Shown piece after piece: positions 24,096 to 32,273 of a stretch of DNA of 64,000 nt. Under the pieces are notes generated by a model, which worked only from the letters and a program-made list of their open reading frames with translations, did no database searches and was not told where the DNA came from. A program made the position numbers and the translations under genes. This stretch comes from Mycolicibacterium rhodesiae JS60 (GTDB lineage: Bacteria > Actinomycetota > Actinomycetes > Mycobacteriales > Mycobacteriaceae), in contig AGIQ01000001.1 in NCBI GenBank assembly GCA_000230935.2, forward strand, positions 1,860,001 through 1,924,000, written 5' to 3'. Every line of letters begins with the position of its first letter. The stretch's first letter is position 1.

Positions 24096-25297
24096 ATCGC
24101 TCGAAGGGTGTCAGTCCGCACGCCGTACATGGGCTCGTCGATGCCGACCGGGAAGTCGCGCTGCTGCTGGACATCATCGCGGCGACGTCGACGGGTCCCG
24201 GCGTCGAGCCGATGGCCGCCGCGGTGGCCCGGATGATCACTGCGGCAACCGCATCCGACGTGTGCTTCGTGCACGTTCTTGACGACACCGACCAGTCGTT
24301 GACGTTGGCCGGTGCCACACCGCCGTTCGACGAGCAGGTGGGCCGGATCCGGATGCCCTTGGGGTCGGGGGTCTCCGGGTGGGTTGCCAGCCACCGCGAA
24401 CCGGTGGTGATCGTCAGTGACAAGGAGGCCGACCCGCGCTACGTTCCGATTGCGGCGTTGCGCGGCAAGGACTTCGCGTCGATGGCATCGGTGCCGATGG
24501 AAACCGGGCCGGGTGGCTTGGTGGGTGTGCTCAACGTACACACGATTGAGCGACGAGACTTCACCCCCCGCGATATCGAGCTCTTACTCGTCATCGGCAG
24601 GCTCATCGCCGGCGCGCTGCATCAGGCACGGCTGCACCGCCAGCTGTCTGCACGCGAACGTGCGCACGAGAACTTCGCCGAGCAGGTGATCGCCGCTCAG
24701 GAAAGCGAGCGCCGCCGCCTTGCCGGTGATATCCACGACGGTATCTCTCAGCGGCTCGTCGGGTTGACCTACCGACTCGACGCAGCCGCGCGTGCCGTCG
24801 ATGACGCGGACCAACCCGCAGCCGCCATTCAGCTGGAAAAGGCCCGGGATCTGGTGGACCTCACGCTCGCTGAGGCGCGCTCGGCGATCAGCGGGTTGCG
24901 ACCGCCGGTGCTCGACGACCTGGGCTTGGCCGGTGGCCTGGCCAGCTTGGCCACGTCCATCCCAGAAGTCGACCTGGACCTCCATCTCGTCGATGAACGG
25001 CTACCCGAGCACATCGAAGTCGCACTGTATCGCATTGCGCAGGAAGGACTTCAGAACGTCGTCAAACACTCCCGCGCGATGGTCGCCACGGTTCGGTTTG
25101 CTGTCATCGACGGCGTGGCGCTGCTGGAGGTCGCCGATAACGGTGTGGGTTTTGAGGCGGCCCCTGGGACGCCGTCGTCGGCCGGGTATGGCATGTTGTC
25201 GATGGCGGAGCGGGCCGAACTCGTGGGCGGAACGTTGAGTGTCACCTCGTCACCAGGATCGGGAACGACCGTCCGGGTTACGATTCCGCTGGATTAG
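24092..25297 (+). CDS. Soluble GAF-domain sensor histidine kinase (HisKA_3 type)
   Basis: Sensor kinase of 401 residues with no membrane segment, so it senses an intracellular signal. A GAF domain spans about residues 30-180. A HisKA_3 dimerisation domain follows with the phosphorylated histidine at His215 in RRRLAGDIHDGISQRL. The HATPase domain shows the N box QEGLQNVVKHS, the G1 box VADNGVGF and the G2 region GYGMLSMAERAELVGG. The GAF ligand is unknown; I do not see the proximal histidine context of DosS, so heme binding is not supported. It pairs with the upstream regulator and ends 42 bp from the convergent end of the hydrogenase operon. Confidence 0.92.
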   Translation: MNRSKGVSPHAVHGLVDADREVALLLDIIAATSTGPGVEPMAAAVARMITAATASDVCFVHVLDDTDQSLTLAGATPPFDEQVGRIRMPLGSGVSGWVASHREPVVIVSDKEADPRYVPIAALRGKDFASMASVPMETGPGGLVGVLNVHTIERRDFTPRDIELLLVIGRLIAGALHQARLHRQLSARERAHENFAEQVIAAQESERRRLAGDIHDGISQRLVGLTYRLDAAARAVDDADQPAAAIQLEKARDLVDLTLAEARSAISGLRPPVLDDLGLAGGLASLATSIPEVDLDLHLVDERLPEHIEVALYRIAQEGLQNVVKHSRAMVATVRFAVIDGVALLEVADNGVGFEAAPGTPSSAGYGMLSMAERAELVGGTLSVTSSPGSGTTVRVTIPLD

Positions 25298-25339
25298 CGC
25301 GACGCGCGACGACGCCGCCGTGATCGGCGCGCTGCGGCG

Positions 25340-26071
25340 CTAGCGGCGTACCGAGTTCACCAATTCGAGCGTCGCCGTCGTAGCCGCGGCCAGTGCGGTG
25401 ACCTCCTCCTCATTCAGCTGATCGCATATCCAATCCCAGTGGGCGGCAACGCTATCGCCCGTCGACGGCTGCGGCGCCAACGTCACCCCCTCGCGGCGCC
25501 AGCGCACCGTCTCGAATGCCTCGGCGCCGAGGTACAGCCGGTCTCCGTCGAACCGCAGCGGCCGGGAGAGCACGCCAACATGGTCGTCATCGACGGAGTC
25601 GACCGTGCCCCAGCGGATCCGGCAAGCCTGAAGAATCCGCAGCGGCGTGGTCGGATCGCCGCCGAGAAACCGTATCCAGGGATAGACGACCAACACGTGA
25701 AAGCTGTGGTGAGCCTGGCCGTTGCTGCCGACGCTGTCGAGCAGGCCGGTGGGCTGGTTGGCGAACAGGGTGCGCAGCCGCGCCGTGAAAGCACCGGGAT
25801 CCACGGTGTCCAGCAGCGGTCCGCCCACCCAGTAGCTACGCACCACCTCGGTGTCCAGCGGATCACCGATACCGGCCGCCGCCGCGATTTCCTCGAGGTA
25901 CGCCCAGGCGCCGTCGAAACCCTGGGCATGTCCGGCGATGTCGGCACGTCTCTGGCCAGACAGCAGCACCGACGCGTCCGGCGGACCGCAATAGCCGAGC
26001 TCGTTGGGTGGGAATGCGAAGCGGGCGAACAACTCCCATCCCTGTGCGTCGACCGGCAGTCGCGCCGTCAT
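25340..26071 (-). CDS. Hydrogenase-operon protein, DUF6390-like
   Basis: Protein of 243 residues, last gene of the hydrogenase structural operon; its start overlaps the hypC stop (ATGA). I recall proteins of this kind, named DUF6390, at the same place in group 1h hydrogenase operons of other actinobacteria; the name is from memory. Seen in the sequence: an N-terminal FPPNELGYCGPPD, a central HHSFHVLVVYPWIRFL, conserved tryptophans, no signal peptide and no membrane segment. No catalytic motif is recognised. A role in maturation or assembly is inferred from context only. Confidence 0.7.
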   Translation of the reverse strand: MTARLPVDAQGWELFARFAFPPNELGYCGPPDASVLLSGQRRADIAGHAQGFDGAWAYLEEIAAAAGIGDPLDTEVVRSYWVGGPLLDTVDPGAFTARLRTLFANQPTGLLDSVGSNGQAHHSFHVLVVYPWIRFLGGDPTTPLRILQACRIRWGTVDSVDDDHVGVLSRPLRFDGDRLYLGAEAFETVRWRREGVTLAPQPSTGDSVAAHWDWICDQLNEEEVTALAAATTATLELVNSVRR

Positions 26072-26316
26072 GGTCCCTCGTCGAGCCCGCTGCCCATGAG
26101 TCGCAGCCCGGTCAGCGCCGCCTCGGCGCCTTGTGCGTCGGTCTTCTCGACCACGAAGCCCATGTGGATGATGACCCAGTCGCCCGGGGCGAACGTCTCC
26201 TCGGGCAACATGCCGATGTTGACGCGGCGCAACTCGCCGGCGACATCAGCGAGGACCAGCTGCCCTCCGTAGCCCTCCACCGGGCTGACCACCCGACCGG
26301 GTATGCCCAGACACAT
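26068..26316 (-). CDS. hypC: HypC/HupF-family hydrogenase maturation chaperone (operon copy)
   Basis: Chaperone of 82 residues that carries the Fe(CN)2CO unit from HypD to the large-subunit precursor. The essential N-terminal MCLGIPG motif, with Cys2, is present and fixes the start at 26316, preceded by GGAGGTGTGAG. The beta-barrel segment PGDWVIIHMGFVVEK is typical. It lies in the structural operon between the endopeptidase and DUF6390 genes, and a second HypC is encoded at 37263-37538. One copy may serve the large subunit directly and the other HypD. Confidence 0.93.
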   Translation of the reverse strand: MCLGIPGRVVSPVEGYGGQLVLADVAGELRRVNIGMLPEETFAPGDWVIIHMGFVVEKTDAQGAEAALTGLRLMGSGLDEGP

Positions 26317-26320
26317 GGGC

Positions 26321-26812
26321 TCACACCTCCTGCGCGGTAGATCGTTCGCGCGCCAGCACAATCGCTGCGCGGACAGCGTCCAGCGCCGCGGGGACCGCCG
26401 CGCGGACCGGCTCGCTCAGCCCGATCCCGTCGGCAGTGTCAGCGACCTCACATCCGACGACGATGGTGGGGGGCGCCGTCCCGCCCAGGGCCCTCAGGCT
26501 GGCAAAGACCGTGCCGGGATCCATACCGTGAGCATCCAGCGCGGCTGTCGAACCGAAGGATTCGTGATCGGCGGCGAACACGTGGAGGGATCCCGGTGAG
26601 CCCCGGTCGGGTAGGGCATCGACAAGTACCAGCGCCGACCACGTGTCGAGCAGGTCGTACGCCAAGTGCATGCCACCGATGCCATAGTCGGTGACCCGGA
26701 CGTCCGGCCCGGCACCATCGGTTGCGCAGAGCAGGCGGACCACTTCTGACCCGAATCCATCGTCGCCGAGGAAGATGTTCCCGATTCCGGCGACCAGAAT
26801 GCGTGACGGCAT
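26321..26812 (-). CDS. Hydrogenase maturation endopeptidase (HyaD/HycI family)
   Basis: Nickel-dependent protease of 163 residues that removes the C-terminal extension of the large subunit after metal insertion. The family signature GIGNIFLGDDGFGSEV is at residues 9-24, and its first acidic residue should be a nickel ligand. Other expected ligands are Asp in VLVDAL (near 65) and a His in the DAHGMDP region. The gene is 4 bp upstream of hypC and follows the 39-residue peptide gene. The likely substrate is the large subunit encoded at 30452-32248, which has a 22-residue tail after its last metal-site His. Confidence 0.92.
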   Translation of the reverse strand: MPSRILVAGIGNIFLGDDGFGSEVVRLLCATDGAGPDVRVTDYGIGGMHLAYDLLDTWSALVLVDALPDRGSPGSLHVFAADHESFGSTAALDAHGMDPGTVFASLRALGGTAPPTIVVGCEVADTADGIGLSEPVRAAVPAALDAVRAAIVLARERSTAQEV

Positions 26813-26819
26813 CGAATCG

Positions 26820-26939
26820 CTACATGTGCCGGATCCGGAGGTAGCGCTGGACGTCGGGGATCGAACGAACCCCGATCACCGCGCCGGCCACCACCGCGGC
26901 CGCGACCACGCACGTGGCGATCCATCCTATGACTGCCAT
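26820..26939 (-). CDS. 39-residue single-pass membrane peptide in hydrogenase operon (DUF6893-like)
   Basis: Very small gene encoding 39 residues: one hydrophobic helix at about residues 3-24 (IGWIATCVVAAAVVAGAVIG) followed by a basic tail rich in Arg (SIPDVQRYLRIRHM). A strong ribosome site AAAGGAG lies 6 nt before the ATG, and its first 13 bp overlap the end of the upstream gene, so it is clearly part of the operon. I recall small proteins annotated DUF6893 in similar operons. It could anchor the otherwise soluble hydrogenase or an accessory protein at the membrane; that is inference. Confidence 0.8.
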   Translation of the reverse strand: MAVIGWIATCVVAAAVVAGAVIGVRSIPDVQRYLRIRHM

Positions 26940-28282
26940 GTCGAACTCCTTTCCGGATCGGACGGTTGCAGGTCGAGCGGCTCGACCTCGTCAGGAGCGA
27001 AGTAGAGGTAGCGTCCGTACCACTCGTGCAGGTCGGCGGCCGGGTCGTCGTCGACCACCACGCCGACATGCGTGTTGCCGTCGACGTCTTCGTGAACAGA
27101 GGTGACGCGGGCGGTCCTTCCCGCGACGAAGATGTCCTGGGCGTCGGCGCGGCGGCTGGGCCGGAGCCGGACTCGGCTGCCGCGGGCCACCGGCACGCCA
27201 CGGATCAGGACGGCGTCGACCTCGGGACGGACCTCCTGGTCCGCCAACGGATCCCACCAGTCGACGCCGTCGGGCACTTCGGGGACCAACCCGGCGGGGT
27301 TCGTCCCGGCGCGCGGGTCGCGGAGCACGCCGTGCAGCCGTTGCATCGCTTCGGGCGACATCGCATCACAGCGCTCGATGATCGCGGCCGCCAGCGGGTC
27401 AGTGGCCCGTGCTTGCGCCTTCTCCTCGTCGGTCATGGTCATCACTCGCAGAGTCAGGATCTCGTCGATCTCGGTCGAGTCGTAGAGGGCGCCCTCGCTC
27501 TGCTCGGCCACCTGCGGATGGTCGTAGAGGATGATCGGCGAGATCAGCAGCAGATCGTCCTCGCCCGGTGCGCCGGCGAGCACGGGAAAGCATCTGTTGT
27601 GCCGGCAACGTGCCACGGCGGCGCGTGCGCTCGCCGGCGGCTCGAGCAGCGAGACGAACCGCCCGCCAGCGCATTCGGCGATGACATGGGTGCCGATCAT
27701 CGAGCCCGCGATCGCCTCGGCAGGATCGGCGGCCGCCGCTGTGGTGTTGCTGACCGAGAGGCTCACCCGGTGCAGACCGTCGTCGCCGACCACGTCGACG
27801 GTGACCACAGCAGACAGATCGCGTCGGGTTCGCACCAGCCGGCCTTCGTCGACATCCGCGACAGCGGTGCCACCGGGCACCGTCAACGGCAGTGTCCAGG
27901 ATCGATTCCTGTCGTCGAGTTCCAGTGTGCCGACGTCGATCTCGCACTCGACCGCCTCATCCCAGCTCAGCCAGTGTCCGCCGGGTGTTACGAGTTCGTC
28001 GACAGGAACCCAGCTCCCGTCCGCGAGATGCTCGGCCTGACGGTGCTGCAGTTGGAGGAACCGCACGACCAGCCTGATCCTGCCGCCGTCCGCGATCAGG
28101 AACTGGCTGTCCAGCGATCGTTCTTCGCCGATTCCGGCTTCCGCGGCGCCGGGCGGCCCGAGAACGCCGAACTGCCAGCGGCACTGGTTCTTTCGCGACG
28201 ATGCCCGGTAGGGGTAGAGCAGATACCCCTCGTAAAGCACCGCGTCGGCGACGGCGCGGGCCCGGTCCCAGCCGGTGCTCAC
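26927..28282 (-). CDS. Hydrogenase-operon protein of unknown function, 451 residues
   Basis: I do not recognise this protein. It has 451 residues, no signal peptide and no membrane segment. The N-terminal part has FGVLGPPGAAEAG and SQFLI segments. A central acidic part follows, with LLLISPIILYDHPQVAEQSEGALYDSTEIDEIL, then a helical acidic stretch. The C-terminal about 75 residues (ARGSRVRLRPSRRADAQDIFVAGRTARV...VGVVVDDDP) look like a small beta-barrel. The GTG at 28282 overlaps the preceding stop by 4 bp (GTGA) and decides the start; the frame is open a little further. As recalled, similar proteins occur at this place in other group 1h operons. A role in assembly or electron transfer is possible but unproven. 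Confidence 0.75.
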   Translation of the reverse strand: MSTGWDRARAVADAVLYEGYLLYPYRASSRKNQCRWQFGVLGPPGAAEAGIGEERSLDSQFLIADGGRIRLVVRFLQLQHRQAEHLADGSWVPVDELVTPGGHWLSWDEAVECEIDVGTLELDDRNRSWTLPLTVPGGTAVADVDEGRLVRTRRDLSAVVTVDVVGDDGLHRVSLSVSNTTAAAADPAEAIAGSMIGTHVIAECAGGRFVSLLEPPASARAAVARCRHNRCFPVLAGAPGEDDLLLISPIILYDHPQVAEQSEGALYDSTEIDEILTLRVMTMTDEEKAQARATDPLAAAIIERCDAMSPEAMQRLHGVLRDPRAGTNPAGLVPEVPDGVDWWDPLADQEVRPEVDAVLIRGVPVARGSRVRLRPSRRADAQDIFVAGRTARVTSVHEDVDGNTHVGVVVDDDPAADLHEWYGRYLYFAPDEVEPLDLQPSDPERSSTWQS

Positions 28283-28953
28283 GGCTTCTCCGAACCGGAT
28301 CCGTTGGTGCACAACGTGGGCTGCCCGGTTCCCGTCAGCAGCGCGCCGACGGCCTCGTCGACGCTGAGCAGGCCGCGCGCCGACTTGTACGAACACAGCT
28401 CGGCGATGGTGTCGTTCGACAGGCGTACCCAGCCGGCGTCAGGATAGTGCTGCGTCACGAGGGCATGCCACACCGCGACCGGCATGTCGAAGGAGTCCTC
28501 ACATTCCCAGGAGACCTGCCGCACCCTCAGCGATCGCTCGCTGGCATCGAAAATTGTTCCGCTGAAGAGGAATTGCAGCGGAATCGTGCCGTCGCGCAGG
28601 GCGTGGAAGTACTTGGCCCCGGTGACCTCGACATCGTAGGTGCACGCCAGTGGCAGTGTCGCCTGGGTGCTGCCGACGAAACCGGGCACCATGGCCGCCG
28701 TGTGCAGCCACAGAAAGCTGCGCTGGGTGGTGGCCCAGCGCTCGCGAGGGCCGAACAAATCGAGGAGGCCGCCTGCTTCTTCGTCGGTATACGACCTGCG
28801 CAGCGGCTCGATACGGACCTGGCACCGAAGCGCGATGGCCTGGATCGGGGTGTCACCGGATGTGCTGATGCCGATCTCGGCAGCCAGGATCGGAGTCACC
28901 GCGTAACGTTCGGGCGTCACGTCGAGCACCTGGAACGTCACGTCGGCCGTCAC
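28279..28953 (-). CDS. Hydrogenase-operon protein, DUF6084-like
   Basis: Protein of 224 residues that I recall as DUF6084 in group 1h hydrogenase operons. It is probably cytosolic and rich in predicted beta strands (VTFQVLDVTPERYAV; LACTYDVEVTGAKYFHAL; IPLQFLFSGTIF). No metal-binding or catalytic motif is evident. The start is the GTG at 28953, which overlaps the upstream stop by 4 bp; the frame is open for 220 codons upstream but that part is antisense-type shadow of the neighbouring gene. Function unknown; assembly factor by context. Confidence 0.75.
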   Translation of the reverse strand: MTADVTFQVLDVTPERYAVTPILAAEIGISTSGDTPIQAIALRCQVRIEPLRRSYTDEEAGGLLDLFGPRERWATTQRSFLWLHTAAMVPGFVGSTQATLPLACTYDVEVTGAKYFHALRDGTIPLQFLFSGTIFDASERSLRVRQVSWECEDSFDMPVAVWHALVTQHYPDAGWVRLSNDTIAELCSYKSARGLLSVDEAVGALLTGTGQPTLCTNGSGSEKP

Positions 28954-29579
28954 GGCAGTTGCACCACGCTGCGCTCGGTGACCCGAGCGAAAAAGCCGTC
29001 GATGAACTCTCTGGCCTGTGTTCCACCGTCGAATCCCCGCCAGAGCAGGCGGAGTCCACCGACGAATTCGTAGCAGGCGTCGATGGGCACGAGGAAGCAG
29101 TCCGGAGGGTCTCCGGAATCGGGTGCCCGCACCAGCAGTGCTTCGACATCGTCGGCCAGAAGCGCCACCCGCGGATCGTCGCTCACCGCGGCCCACGCCG
29201 CCATGTCCAGTTCGGATTCGCATGCCCCGGCAGGCCCCGGATAGAAGGCTACGGTGCGGCCCAGCCCGGAGTTGCGGAAGAAGAACGCGAAGCCGACGGG
29301 AATCTGCAGGGCCTCCCACTCCGTACGGCCCAGCGCGAACTCCGGGAAAGACAGATAGCGGTCGGGCACCGCGCGGTAGCGAAGTGTGGCCCCGGCGTCG
29401 GTGAACAGCAGATAGCACCCCCGGCACACGCACATCAGCTGGCGCGCAGCGACGTTCACCACATGCTGATGCTGATCGGCAATGGGGTCGGCGCACATTT
29501 CGCACCGCTCCTCGGCCGATTCCGACGGCGGCCGCGCGGTCCGGATCCTGGCCAGCACCTCCGTCGGTGACATCGTCAT
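28950..29579 (-). CDS. Hydrogenase-operon protein, DUF5947-like, with cysteine pairs
   Basis: Protein of 209 residues that I recall as DUF5947. Near the N-terminus it has CEMCADPI (CxxC, about residues 26-29) and, some 20 residues later, CVCRGCYLLF (CxCxxC), which together look like a zinc ribbon or a metal-relay site. The rest has YLSFPEFALGRTEWEALQIPVGFAFFFRN and CFLVPIDACYEFVGGLR. It overlaps its neighbours by 4 bp on both sides (ATGA and GTGA). A role in metal handling or subunit assembly is inferred from the Cys pairs and the operon. Confidence 0.77.
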   Translation of the reverse strand: MTMSPTEVLARIRTARPPSESAEERCEMCADPIADQHQHVVNVAARQLMCVCRGCYLLFTDAGATLRYRAVPDRYLSFPEFALGRTEWEALQIPVGFAFFFRNSGLGRTVAFYPGPAGACESELDMAAWAAVSDDPRVALLADDVEALLVRAPDSGDPPDCFLVPIDACYEFVGGLRLLWRGFDGGTQAREFIDGFFARVTERSVVQLP

Positions 29580-30448
29580 GCCGGCGCTCCGATCGGTTCG
29601 CCGGTGATTGCGAGTGACAGCACACCTTCGCGGATCAGCACCGGCACGGGATCGAGATGTTCTGCGGTACCGGCGATTCCAATGCCGGCGTGGACCACGT
29701 CATAGCGCGCGTGACAGCGTGGGCAGCGCAAGACATCGCCGGACAAGGCGGCCCCGGCGAGCGACCCGGCACAGGCCGGGCAGCGATCGAGATAGGCCAA
29801 TACGTCCGCACCGGCGCGGCAGGCCAGCACGACAGTGCCGTCGACCGCGAAGCCCGCCACCTCGCCCGGCGCCAGCTCGGCGAGCTCGGGCACCGGGTAC
29901 CAGGTCACCGAGGGACGGGCGGATTCTTGGATCCGCGACATCAGTGCGTCGACCGGGATGACCGTCGCGCTGGCCGCCGGATCGGCGGGGACGACCTCGA
30001 TGGCGACGATCTCGGGCGCGGCGGCTCGAACCGCGTCGTGCACCGCGAGTTCGAGGGTGACCGTCGACGACGGGCAGCTCTTGCAGCTTCCCGAAAATGC
30101 CAGTCGGACAACGCCGTCGGTGATGTCCACCAGCCGAACATCGCCACCGTGCGAACCCAGGTAGGGACGGACGGTGTCCAGGGCGTGCGACACCCGCCGC
30201 ACCACGTCGTGCGGGTGCAGACCGTGGACCAGCAGCAGGCTGGCGATCAGATCGTCGGCGGCGAGCCGGTCGGTCGCGGCGGCGCCGAGAAGCTCGACGA
30301 CCCGGGTCAGCGCAGCCCCATACAGGTCGACGACTTCCCGCACCAGCTGTTCGGCGCGTGCCGCAGCGACCCGACCGCCGACCGCACTGGCGTCCAGCAG
30401 GTTCTGTATCCGCTCACCTGCCGATCGCCAGTGCGAGTCGTGGTCCAC
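29576..30448 (-). CDS. NifU-domain / Rieske-like fusion protein of hydrogenase operon
   Basis: Fusion protein of 290 residues. The middle (about 85-155) is a NifU C-terminal-type domain with the cluster-binding CxxC in SGSCKSCPSST. The C-terminal part resembles a Rieske ferredoxin fold, but its ligand motifs read CPAC-x15-CPRC rather than the standard CxH and CxxH, so it may hold a different iron or zinc site. The N-terminal about 80 residues are helical. It lies directly behind the large-subunit gene (3 bp gap), so it could carry electrons away from the hydrogenase or help build its Fe-S clusters. GTG start at 30448. Confidence 0.82.
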   Translation of the reverse strand: MDHDSHWRSAGERIQNLLDASAVGGRVAAARAEQLVREVVDLYGAALTRVVELLGAAATDRLAADDLIASLLLVHGLHPHDVVRRVSHALDTVRPYLGSHGGDVRLVDITDGVVRLAFSGSCKSCPSSTVTLELAVHDAVRAAAPEIVAIEVVPADPAASATVIPVDALMSRIQESARPSVTWYPVPELAELAPGEVAGFAVDGTVVLACRAGADVLAYLDRCPACAGSLAGAALSGDVLRCPRCHARYDVVHAGIGIAGTAEHLDPVPVLIREGVLSLAITGEPIGAPA

Positions 30449-30451
30449 CCC

Positions 30452-32248
30452 TCACTCCCCGGTCAGTGACTGCGTCGGCGTGTGCAGTTTGTCCAGTGAT
30501 TTCCCCTCGCCCAGATACATGTGCACGCCACAGGGGAGACAGGGGTCGAAACTGCGCACCGTGCGCATGATGTCGATGCCCTTGAAGTTCTCCCGATCGT
30601 TCTCCTCGAAGATCGGCTGGCCCTGCACCGCGTCCTCGTACGGCCCGGGTGTGCCATAGCTGTCGCGCGGATTGGCGTTCCACGGCGTCGGGGGATAGGG
30701 GTGGTAGTTGGCGATCTTGCCGTCCCGAATCACCATGTGGTGGCTCAGCACACCGCGGACCGCCTCGGTGAACCCACATCCGATGCCTTCGTTGGGAACG
30801 TCGAACTTCTCCCAGGTCTTCGTCCGGCCGGCCCGGATCTCGGCGAGAGCCATCTCCGCGAAATGGAGGGCGCACGCCGCGGCGTACGCCTGGAAGTAGG
30901 TGCGCGCCCGATTCCGCTCGATGGTGTTGCTGCCGTGCACCGGAATCTTCCACTCGAACTCGACGGGACCCTTCAGCGCCGTCTTGGGCAGGTTGATCTG
31001 AACGCTGGTGCCGGTGGCCTTGACGTAGCCGACATCGACCAGTCCGGCCAGCGCGGTGGCCCACAGCCGGGCCAACGGACCGCCACCGGTATCGAGGGCC
31101 AGATGATCGGTGCCGTCGAACCAGCGGGGTGACATCACCCAGCTGTAGTTCTCGTCGAAGTCGCGCTTCTGCGGGCGCGGGTTCGTGTGCTGGTTCCACG
31201 GGTGCCGACGATCCACCGGGTTGCCCAGCGGGTCGGTCCTGACAAACATCTCCTGGTCGTTCCAGTCGTCATAGTAGGAGTGGCCCAACAGGATTCGGAT
31301 ACCGAGGTTGATGTCGACCAGCGAGGTGGTGACCAGTTTGCCGTCGACCACCACGCCAGGGGTGACGAACATCGCCCGGCCCCAGTCCTCCATGTCCCGG
31401 TAGGCGAAGTTGCACACCTCGGGATCTTGGAACGAGCCCCAGCAGCCCAACAGCGTCCGGCGCAGGCCGACCTTCTCGTAGCCGGGCAGCGCCTCGTAGA
31501 AGAAGTCGAACAGGTCGTCGTGCATCGGTACGACCTTCTTCATGAACTCGACGTAGCGCATCAGCCGCGTCATGTAGTCGGTCATCAGCTGGATGGTGGC
31601 GGTCGTGCCGATCCCGCCGGGATACAGTGTCGACGGGTGTACATGCCTGCCCTCCATGAGGCAGAACATCTCCCGGGTGTAGCGGCTGACCTGCAGAGCC
31701 TCCCGGTAGAACTCGCCGGTGAAGGGGTTCAGTGCCCGCATGATGTCGGCGATGGTGCGGTGGCCGTGCATGTCGGCGTGCGGGGCAGCGGTGTTCTCGG
31801 CCTTGGCGAGCACACTCGGATTGGTCTCGGAGACCATCTTCTCGCAGTAGTCGACTCCTACCAGATTCTCCTGAAAGATGTTGTGGTCGAACATGTATTC
31901 CGCGGCCTCGCCGAGGTTGATCAGCCATTCGCCGAGGTGGGGTGGCTTGACCCCGTAGGCCATGTTCTGGCAGTAGCAGGAGCAGGTGGCGTGATTGTCG
32001 CCGCAGATGCCGCAGATCCGGCTGGTGATGAAGTGGGCGTCGCGCGGATCCTTGCCCTTCATGAACAGCGAGTAGCCGCGGAAGATCGACGAGGTGCTGT
32101 GGCACTCGACGACCTCGCGGTTCTCGAAGTCGATCTTGGTGTAGATACCGAGGCTGCCGACGATCCGGGTGATGGGGTCCCACGCCATTTCGACAAGGGA
32201 GCCGGGTTCGTTCTTGATTTGTGACGGTTCGGGAATGATCGTTGTCAT
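30452..32248 (-). CDS. hhyL: [NiFe]-hydrogenase large subunit, group 1h (Hhy)-like
   Basis: Catalytic subunit (598 residues) that oxidises H2 at a NiFe(CN)2CO centre. The four nickel-ligand cysteines are in the L1 motif RICGICGDNHATC (Cys79, Cys82) and the L2 motif FDPCLPCGVH (Cys570, Cys573). The 22 residues after His576 form the extension removed by the endopeptidase. GDNHATCSCYCQNMAYGVKPPHLGEW and the L2 form are, as I recall, typical of group 1h hydrogenases, oxygen-tolerant enzymes that scavenge atmospheric H2 in soil actinobacteria. It follows hhyS by 25 bp. No export signal, as expected since the subunits act inside or at the inner face of the membrane. Confidence 0.95.
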   Translation of the reverse strand: MTTIIPEPSQIKNEPGSLVEMAWDPITRIVGSLGIYTKIDFENREVVECHSTSSIFRGYSLFMKGKDPRDAHFITSRICGICGDNHATCSCYCQNMAYGVKPPHLGEWLINLGEAAEYMFDHNIFQENLVGVDYCEKMVSETNPSVLAKAENTAAPHADMHGHRTIADIMRALNPFTGEFYREALQVSRYTREMFCLMEGRHVHPSTLYPGGIGTTATIQLMTDYMTRLMRYVEFMKKVVPMHDDLFDFFYEALPGYEKVGLRRTLLGCWGSFQDPEVCNFAYRDMEDWGRAMFVTPGVVVDGKLVTTSLVDINLGIRILLGHSYYDDWNDQEMFVRTDPLGNPVDRRHPWNQHTNPRPQKRDFDENYSWVMSPRWFDGTDHLALDTGGGPLARLWATALAGLVDVGYVKATGTSVQINLPKTALKGPVEFEWKIPVHGSNTIERNRARTYFQAYAAACALHFAEMALAEIRAGRTKTWEKFDVPNEGIGCGFTEAVRGVLSHHMVIRDGKIANYHPYPPTPWNANPRDSYGTPGPYEDAVQGQPIFEENDRENFKGIDIMRTVRSFDPCLPCGVHMYLGEGKSLDKLHTPTQSLTGE

Positions 32249-32273
32249 CGAACAACTACCTTCGATCGGGTGA

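Noticed and set aside
24092..25297. Heme-binding GAF sensor of the DosS/DosT type
   Set aside because: Only one GAF domain, and I could not find the sequence context of the proximal heme histidine.
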